Assembly: GCF_014705605.1 (NCBI RefSeq)
Contig: NZ_JACXIZ010000021.1
Location: forward strand, 120,635 to 184,634
Length of the DNA stretch: 64,000 nt
Direction of reading: 5' to 3'
Source: Paenibacillus sabuli
GTDB taxonomy: Bacteria > Bacillota > Bacilli > Paenibacillales > Paenibacillaceae
This document shows positions 58,736-64,000 of the stretch, piece after piece. The notes beneath the pieces are model-generated. The model did not search any database, was not told the origin of the DNA, and was given only the letters and a program-made list of their open reading frames with translations. Numbering within the stretch: the first letter of the stretch is position 1; each line of letters begins with the position of its first letter. The translations under genes and the position numbers were made by a program.

Positions 58736-58847
58736 AGCTTGTCCCTCCTTACCAGTCCTGACCCATTTTACCCTTTTCATGCAGACAAAGCAAAACGGCC
58801 GGCGCCCGCTGTGTGTGAGGAGCGCCCCAACCGTTTCGATGATGCCG

Positions 58848-60131
58848 CTAACCGATCACCGCGCGGCTGTCAGCCAGCTCCGGAAAGCGGGAAATGCGCG
58901 CCCCCAGCCTGCCGAACATGCGCTCGATGCCGTCGTAGCCGCGATCAATATGATACACATGCTCCACGATCGTCGTACCTTGCGCCGCCAGGCCGGCGAC
59001 CACCAGCGCCGCTCCTGCGCGCAGATCGGTCGCTTCCACAGTGGCGCCCCGCAGCCGCGACACGCCTCGAATGATTGCGCTGCTCTGATCGACCTGGATA
59101 TCGGCGCCCATCCGGATCAGTTCGTCGACGTGCCGGAGCCGTCCTTCGAAGATCGTCTCCTTGACGATGCTGCAGCCATCGGCGGTCGACAGCAGCACCA
59201 TCACCTGGGACTGCAGATCAGTCGGAAATGCCGGATACGGGGCAGTCACGATCCGATCGAGCGCTCGCGGTCTCCCGACTGCCCCGACCTTGATAAGATC
59301 CCCGCTCGTCTCCACTTCGACGCCGCAGCGCCGCAGCACATGGATCAGCGCAGTTACGTGCGACGGATTGGTGTTGCGCAGCGTCACGCATCCTCTGGTC
59401 GCGGCGGCCGCCACCATGATCGTGCCGGCGACGATGCGGTCCGGGATGACCCCGTACCTGGACGGCTTCAGCGCCTCCACTCCTTCAATGACAATCTTGC
59501 CGGTGCCGGCGCCGCTCACACATGCGCCCATCGCATTGAGGAATCCCGCCAGATCTTCGATCTCCGGCTCTTGCGCGGCGCCTGAGAGCACGGTCGTCCC
59601 TTGGGCCAGCACAGCCGCCATCATTAGATTTTCGGTTGCCCCGACACTGGGGAAATCAAGATGCAGCTCAGTGCCTTTCAGTTGGTCGCAGCGGCAAATC
59701 ATTTTGTTGCCGCTCTCCTCGATCTCGGCTCCCAGCGCCTGCAGGCCTCTGAGATGCAAATCGATCTTGCGCTCGCCGATCGCGCATCCGCCGGGCTGGT
59801 AGATCTCCACTTTCTTGAACCTGGCGAGCAACGGGCCCATCAAAAAAATCGACGAGCGCATCTGACGCATCAGCCGCTCCGGCACATGCGAGCTGTCGGC
59901 GCCGGACGTATCCAGCACGACCGTATGCCCGTCGTGATGCGCCTGGCAGCCCAGATCCCGCAGGATATCCAGCATCACCTCGATATCCAGCAGCCGGGGC
60001 ACATGATCGATCACAATCGTGCCTCTGGCAAGCATGGCGGCGGCAAGGATCGGGAGCGCGGCGTTTTTGGCCCCCTGAATGGCAATCGTGCCCGAGAGCG
60101 CTTTTCCGCCTTCGATCACCAATTTATCCAA
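58848..60131 (-). CDS. murA: UDP-GlcNAc 1-carboxyvinyltransferase
   Basis: A 427-residue enolpyruvyl transferase, the first committed step of peptidoglycan synthesis. K-N-A-A-L-P-I-L lies near the N-terminus. The active-site Cys is present in Y-Q-P-G-G-C-A-I-G, so fosfomycin sensitivity is expected. V-G-A-T-E-N-L-M and Y-P-A-F-P-T-D-L follow. Its place between murB and divIB differs from B. subtilis. Confidence 0.95.
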   Translation of the reverse strand: MDKLVIEGGKALSGTIAIQGAKNAALPILAAAMLARGTIVIDHVPRLLDIEVMLDILRDLGCQAHHDGHTVVLDTSGADSSHVPERLMRQMRSSIFLMGPLLARFKKVEIYQPGGCAIGERKIDLHLRGLQALGAEIEESGNKMICRCDQLKGTELHLDFPSVGATENLMMAAVLAQGTTVLSGAAQEPEIEDLAGFLNAMGACVSGAGTGKIVIEGVEALKPSRYGVIPDRIVAGTIMVAAAATRGCVTLRNTNPSHVTALIHVLRRCGVEVETSGDLIKVGAVGRPRALDRIVTAPYPAFPTDLQSQVMVLLSTADGCSIVKETIFEGRLRHVDELIRMGADIQVDQSSAIIRGVSRLRGATVEATDLRAGAALVVAGLAAQGTTIVEHVYHIDRGYDGIERMFGRLGARISRFPELADSRAVIG

Positions 60132-60146
60132 TGTATCACCTCCGAA

Positions 60147-61052
60147 TTACCGCTCGCCCACGACACGCACCTCCGGCTCCAGCACAATGCCGAACCGGTC
60201 CTGGACAACAGATTGGATACGTTCCATGAGGGCGAGGACATCGTCAGCCGTCGCTTGCCCGGTGTTGACAATGAAATTGGCGTGTTGCTGCGACACCTCG
60301 GCGCCGCCGATTCGCAGCCCCTTCAGACCCGCCGCTTCAATCAGCCTGGCCGAATGGTCGCCGTCCGGATTGCGAAATACGCTGCCGGCCGTCGGCTGCT
60401 TGAGCGGCTGCGTGCGCAGTCGGCGATCCTTGTAGGAAGCCATTGCGGCCGCGATCTCCTTGCGGTCGCCGGGCTCCAGCTGGAATACTGCGCCGGCAAT
60501 AACGCCGCGGCGCTCGTGCAGCACGGAATGCCGGTAATCGAATTGCATCTGCCAGGCGTCCAGCTCCGCCAATTCCCCTGTGTCCCATACAATCTGGGCT
60601 GACTTGAAAATGCGTGACACATCCGATCCATGCGCGCCGGCGTTCATGTAGACCGCCCCGCCGACCGAGCCCGGGATGCCCCCCGCATACTCGAGGCCGG
60701 TCAACCCGTGCTTGCCGGCCATGACCGACAGCTTGATAAAAGAGAACGACGCCCCCGCATAGACGAGGTTGCCGTCAAAGCGGGCATAATCAAAGCCGGC
60801 GCCCGGCTTGATTATAGCGCCGCGAAAGCCGCCGTCGCCGACGAGCAGATTCGAGCCCCGGCCCAGGTTCATCCACGGCAAGCCTTGCCGCTGCAGGAGC
60901 TGTACGGCGCGCGCCAGCTCTTCGGTCGTATTCGGCATAATCAGCATGTCCGCAGGACCGCCGATTTTCCAAGTGGTATATTCCGCCAGCGGCTCGCCGA
61001 ACTTGACGATGCCTACGGATGCGTGTTTCCATTCTTCGGCGTAGTGCCGCAT
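60147..61052 (-). CDS. murB: UDP-N-acetylenolpyruvoylglucosamine reductase
   Basis: A 301-residue FAD enzyme, type II. It has T-T-W-K-I-G-G-P-A-D, L-G-R-G-S-N-L-L-V-G-D-G-G, G-I-P-G-S-V-G-G-A-V-Y-M-N-A-G-A-H-G and the catalytic Ser of P-T-A-G-S-V-F-R-N-P. It produces UDP-MurNAc from the MurA product. AAGGAGG before M-R-H-Y fixes the start. Confidence 0.95.
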   Translation of the reverse strand: MRHYAEEWKHASVGIVKFGEPLAEYTTWKIGGPADMLIMPNTTEELARAVQLLQRQGLPWMNLGRGSNLLVGDGGFRGAIIKPGAGFDYARFDGNLVYAGASFSFIKLSVMAGKHGLTGLEYAGGIPGSVGGAVYMNAGAHGSDVSRIFKSAQIVWDTGELAELDAWQMQFDYRHSVLHERRGVIAGAVFQLEPGDRKEIAAAMASYKDRRLRTQPLKQPTAGSVFRNPDGDHSARLIEAAGLKGLRIGGAEVSQQHANFIVNTGQATADDVLALMERIQSVVQDRFGIVLEPEVRVVGER

Positions 61053-61231
61053 ATGCGCTGCCTCCTTTTCCTTCAGCTGCGTGCGTGTGTGCGCCATGGG
61101 CCGGATTGCCGGCGAAATGTACATCGGATGCAACAATCGGTCCGCCTAGGGAAGCGGTCGCGATTATAGAGTATCCTATGCCTGTCGCTACCGGTGTGTG
61201 ACAGCCGCCTACCGCGGCTCCCCGTCGCCGG

Positions 61232-62326
61232 TTAACGACCCGCGCACAACGCCTGCAGCTCGCGTGATAATTGGGCCCCCGCCTCGGGCATGCCGAGCGC
61301 CCTGGCCGCATCGCCCATCCGGCGCAGCCGCTGCGGGTCGCCGACGATCGCCGCGATCCGCCCGATCAGCGCCTCGCCCGTCAGCTCGCGCTCGAGCATC
61401 ATCTCCGCCGCGCCGGCATCGGCCAGCGCGCGGGCATTGGGCTCCTGGTGATTGTTCGTCACATTCGGCGACGGGATCAGGATCGAGGGTACGCCGAGCG
61501 CCGTCAGCTCGGCCAGCGACGAGGCCCCGGCGCGGCAGACGACGAGCGTGGCGGCCGCCAGCACCTGCGGCATGTTGTGCACATAGGGCACGACATGCAG
61601 ATTGGCCGGCGCCGCATTCGCAGCCAGCCGGCCCTTCGTGTGCTCGTAGTACGCCTCACCCGTCACGAAGACGAGCTCCGCGGGCAACCGGTCCAGCTGA
61701 CCCAGCATGCCCGGCAGCGCTTCGTTGAATGCCCTGGCGCCGCGGCTGCCCCCCACGACGAGCACGATCGGCCGCCCCGGGGCGATGCCCAGCGAGGCGT
61801 AGCCCGCCGCCCGGTCCGCCCGCAGCACCTCGGTCGCGCACGGATTGCCGGTATGCACCAGCTTGCGGCTGTCGAAGTGCGGGGCCGACTCCGCAAAGCT
61901 CACCGCTATGCGGTCCGCATAGCGGCTGAGGAAGCGGTTGGTCAGGCCGGGGTCGACGTTCTGTTCGTGAATCAGCGTCGGAATGCCGAGCTTGGAAGCG
62001 GCATATACGACAGGACCGCACACATAGCCGCCCGTTCCCACGACCGCATCGGGTTTGAAGCGTCGCAGCAGCGCCTTTGCGCGCCGCACGCCACGCAGGA
62101 AGCGCAGGACCGTTTTGACGTTGTCCAGCGACAGCCTTCGTTTGAAGCCGGTGATGTCAATCGCTTCAAATGCGATGCCCGCCTCGGGAACGATGCGCGC
62201 TTCCAGTCCGCGATGCGTGCCGATATAGAGCAGCTCGGCAGATGCGTCGTGCTGGAGCTGGCGGCCGATGGCAATCGCCGGATAAATGTGGCCGCCGGTG
62301 CCGCCGCCGGTCAGTACAATTCGCAT
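61232..62326 (-). CDS. murG: Undecaprenyldiphospho-muramoylpentapeptide GlcNAc-transferase
   Basis: A 364-residue GT28 glycosyltransferase that makes lipid II. It opens I-V-L-T-G-G-G-T-G-G-H-I-Y-P-A; H-E-Q-N-V-D-P-G-L-T-N, V-V-G-G-S-R-G-A and C-R-A-G-A-S-S-L-A-E-L follow. It lies 4 nt after spoVE. The 179 nt between murG and murB show no clear element. Confidence 0.96.
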   Translation of the reverse strand: MRIVLTGGGTGGHIYPAIAIGRQLQHDASAELLYIGTHRGLEARIVPEAGIAFEAIDITGFKRRLSLDNVKTVLRFLRGVRRAKALLRRFKPDAVVGTGGYVCGPVVYAASKLGIPTLIHEQNVDPGLTNRFLSRYADRIAVSFAESAPHFDSRKLVHTGNPCATEVLRADRAAGYASLGIAPGRPIVLVVGGSRGARAFNEALPGMLGQLDRLPAELVFVTGEAYYEHTKGRLAANAAPANLHVVPYVHNMPQVLAAATLVVCRAGASSLAELTALGVPSILIPSPNVTNNHQEPNARALADAGAAEMMLERELTGEALIGRIAAIVGDPQRLRRMGDAARALGMPEAGAQLSRELQALCAGR

Positions 62327-62330
62327 ATCT

Positions 62331-63428
62331 TCACCTCGAATAACGGGATATATTAAGCAAAATGCCCAGCGCCGTAAGCAGCAGCGTCAGCGACGAACCG
62401 CCATAGCTGATCAGCGGAAGCGTGATCCCGGTCACCGGCATCATGCCGATCACGACCCCGATATTGATCAGCACCTGCACCGCGATGATGCCGGTGATGC
62501 CGACCGCGAGCAGACTGCCGAAGGTATCCGGCGCCATGATCGCTGCGCGCATGCCGCGCCAGACGAGTATCAAAAACAACACGATGACAGCCGCGCCGCC
62601 GATAAAGCCGAGCTCCTCGGCCACGATTGAGAAAATAAAGTCGGTCTGCGGCTCCGGCAAGTAATTGTACTTCTGACGGCTCATGCCCAAGCCGAGTCCG
62701 ACCAGTCCGCCCGGCCCGATCGCATACAGCGACTGGATCGATTGGTACCCTGCGCCGAGCGGGTCCTGCCAGGGGTCCAGAAAAGCCGTGATGCGCTGCA
62801 GCCGGTATGGCGCAGCCAGGATCAGGCCGACCAGTCCGGCTACGCCGAGCAGCGCCAGCGAGCCGAGATGGCGGATGCGCGCGCCGGCCGCATAGATGAC
62901 CAGCAGCGAGGCCCCGACCATGACGGTGCCGGTGCCCAGGTCGGGCTGCAGCATGATCAGGCCGAAGGCCGTGCCCATAATGGCCAGCGGCGGCAGCAGC
63001 CCTTTGGCGAACGTACTGATCTGTTCCTGCCGCTCCGATAGCAGCTTCGCGAGGAATACGACCATCGCCAGCTTCATGAACTCTGACGGCTGGATGCCGA
63101 GCGAGCTGATGCCGAGCCAGCTGCGGGCGCCGCCGCGCACGACCCCGATGCCGGGAATCAGCACGAGCAGCAGCAGCAGAAAGCAGACCAAGAGCGCCGG
63201 CTTGGAAGCCTTCTTCCACACCCAATAATCCGTGTTCATCGTCACGAACATCGCCGCTACGCCAAGCACGGCGAACAATAGCTGGCGCTTGACATAATAG
63301 AAGGCATCGCCGAACTCGTTGAAGCTGAGCACGGCGCTGGCGCTGTACACCATCACGAGTCCGATCGACAAGATCAGCAAGATTGACAAGATCATCCACA
63401 GATCCGGGGCGGACCTGGCTTTGGCCAT
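62331..63428 (-). CDS. spoVE: SEDS glycosyltransferase, SpoVE/FtsW type
   Basis: A 365-residue protein with about ten membrane helices. Signatures are M-V-Y-S-A-S, G-A-R-S-W-L-G, I-Q-P-S-E-F-M-K-L, the catalytic-loop Asp in M-L-Q-P-D-L-G-T and the C-terminal P-L-I-S-Y-G-G-S-S. Position between murD and murG and length match SpoVE rather than FtsW. It polymerises glycan strands, probably in spore cortex. The ATG is preferred over two GTG codons 6 and 9 nt upstream. Confidence 0.92.
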   Translation of the reverse strand: MAKARSAPDLWMILSILLILSIGLVMVYSASAVLSFNEFGDAFYYVKRQLLFAVLGVAAMFVTMNTDYWVWKKASKPALLVCFLLLLLVLIPGIGVVRGGARSWLGISSLGIQPSEFMKLAMVVFLAKLLSERQEQISTFAKGLLPPLAIMGTAFGLIMLQPDLGTGTVMVGASLLVIYAAGARIRHLGSLALLGVAGLVGLILAAPYRLQRITAFLDPWQDPLGAGYQSIQSLYAIGPGGLVGLGLGMSRQKYNYLPEPQTDFIFSIVAEELGFIGGAAVIVLFLILVWRGMRAAIMAPDTFGSLLAVGITGIIAVQVLINIGVVIGMMPVTGITLPLISYGGSSLTLLLTALGILLNISRYSR

Positions 63429-63473
63429 CACGCACACACCCTTTGCACGGGAAAGTAGGGACGAGCCCCCTAC

Positions 63474-64000
63474 TTACAAGGTATGCGCCGAATCCTTAAA
63501 AATGCGCCCCCGTACTTCATACGAGGCGAACATGTCCCAGCTCGCGCAAGCGGGCGACAGCAGCACCGCTTCCCCTTCTTGGGCGAGCGAGGCGGCGGCG
63601 CGCACCGCCTGGCGCAGCACGGCTTCGGCGTCCTCATCAGGTTCGACGAGATGCACCCGGGTTAAACCTGCCCGCTCCGCAACCTCGGCCAGCCGGTGTC
63701 GCGACTCGCCCAGCGCCACGAGCGCGGACACCCGCTCCGCCAGCACCGGCTCCAGCTCCGCGTAGCTGGAGCCGCGATCGAGTCCGCCCGCAATCAGCAC
63801 GATGCCGCCCTCGAGCGAGCCGATCGACATGATTGTCGCGGCCGGATTGGTCGCCTTGGAATCATTGTAATAGCGGACGCCGCCGCGGGTCAGGACATAT
63901 TCGAGCCGATGCTCGACGCCGCCGAATGCGCGCAGCGGCTGCGCCAGCCGCGCGGGCGCGGCGCCGGCGGCCACCGCGGCGGCCACCGCTGCCAGCGCAT
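63474..64000 (-). CDS. murD: UDP-MurNAc-L-Ala:D-Glu ligase, C-terminal part (partial)
   Basis: The last 175 or so codons of MurD; the 5' part lies beyond the window. Visible are the end of the central domain (A-A-V-A-A-A-V-A-A-G) and the C-terminal domain with G-V-E-H-R-L-E-Y-V, Y-Y-N-D-S-K-A-T-N-P-A-A, L-I-A-G-G-L-D-R-G and L-L-S-P-A-C-A-S-W-D-M-F. It directly precedes spoVE, in the B. subtilis order. Confidence 0.95.
   Translation of the reverse strand, partial: ALAAVAAAVAAGAAPARLAQPLRAFGGVEHRLEYVLTRGGVRYYNDSKATNPAATIMSIGSLEGGIVLIAGGLDRGSSYAELEPVLAERVSALVALGESRHRLAEVAERAGLTRVHLVEPDEDAEAVLRQAVRAAASLAQEGEAVLLSPACASWDMFASYEVRGRIFKDSAHTL

Overview
The window reads as the chromosome of an endospore-forming Firmicute of the Paenibacillaceae (Paenibacillus/Cohnella-like). 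The case rests on gene content and order. The right half follows the Bacillus subtilis order spoVE-murG-murB-divIB-ftsA-ftsZ-spoIIGA-sigE-sigG-ylmCDE-sepF-ylmG-ylmH-divIVA-ileS-lspA-rluD-pyrR-pyrBC-carAB-pyrFE. Typical Paenibacillaceae variations are murA inside the division cluster, dapL beside pyrR, an IleRS2-type ileS, and no pyrP, pyrK or pyrD. Most of the DNA is GC-rich. One stretch (about 20.9-23.7 kb) is clearly AT-rich and looks acquired.

Layout. 0-20 kb is a mixed housekeeping region. It holds a Gln-rich repeat protein, an aroK-crcB-crcB-aroA-CoA-binding operon, gnd, speA, several small conserved proteins (DUF1054, DUF1885, DUF1292, DUF3892), an MBL hydrolase and a tRNA-Val. Next come a compact agr-like quorum-sensing locus (14.0-16.0 kb), a glucosaminidase, an SLH protein, a PspA homologue, and a translationally coupled radical-SAM/uracil-DNA glycosylase pair. 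20.9-23.7 kb is the AT-rich islet: an unknown gene paired with an XRE-ImmA/IrrE gene, then a RelE-type toxin-antitoxin pair, ending at a tRNA-fMet/Ile2/Leu cluster. 24.1-31.6 kb is dominated by a five-gene ABC operon (ATPase, HlyD-like lipoprotein, FtsX permease, second ATPase, solute-binding lipoprotein). 31.8-40.9 kb is the pyrimidine operon with a complete PyrR attenuator leader. 40.9-48.7 kb carries dapL, rluD, lspA, a DksA-like gene, ileS with its T-box leader, and divIVA. 48.7-55.1 kb is the ylm/sepF/sigma cluster. 55.4-64 kb is ftsZ, ftsA, divIB, murA, murB, murG, spoVE and the 3' part of murD.

How the genes work together. The right end builds peptidoglycan precursors (MurD, MurG, MurB, MurA), assembles the divisome (DivIB, FtsA, FtsZ, SepF, DivIVA, YlmG) and switches to sporulation (SpoVE, SpoIIGA, SigE, SigG). 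The pyr operon is controlled by PyrR through transcription attenuation, and ileS by uncharged tRNA-Ile.

The most unusual material is: (i) an agr-like locus whose receptor-like membrane gene ends before any kinase domain, with a serine-type autoinducer precursor, a receiver-less LytTR protein, and a small membrane peptide behind a terminator; (ii) an ABC ATPase with a C-terminal AbrB-like domain in an operon that mixes export-type and import-type parts; (iii) a series of near-95-nt-spaced hairpin repeats between ftsZ and spoIIGA; (iv) the XRE-ImmA pair with an unrecognised partner; and (v) a probable CTG start codon for spoIIGA.
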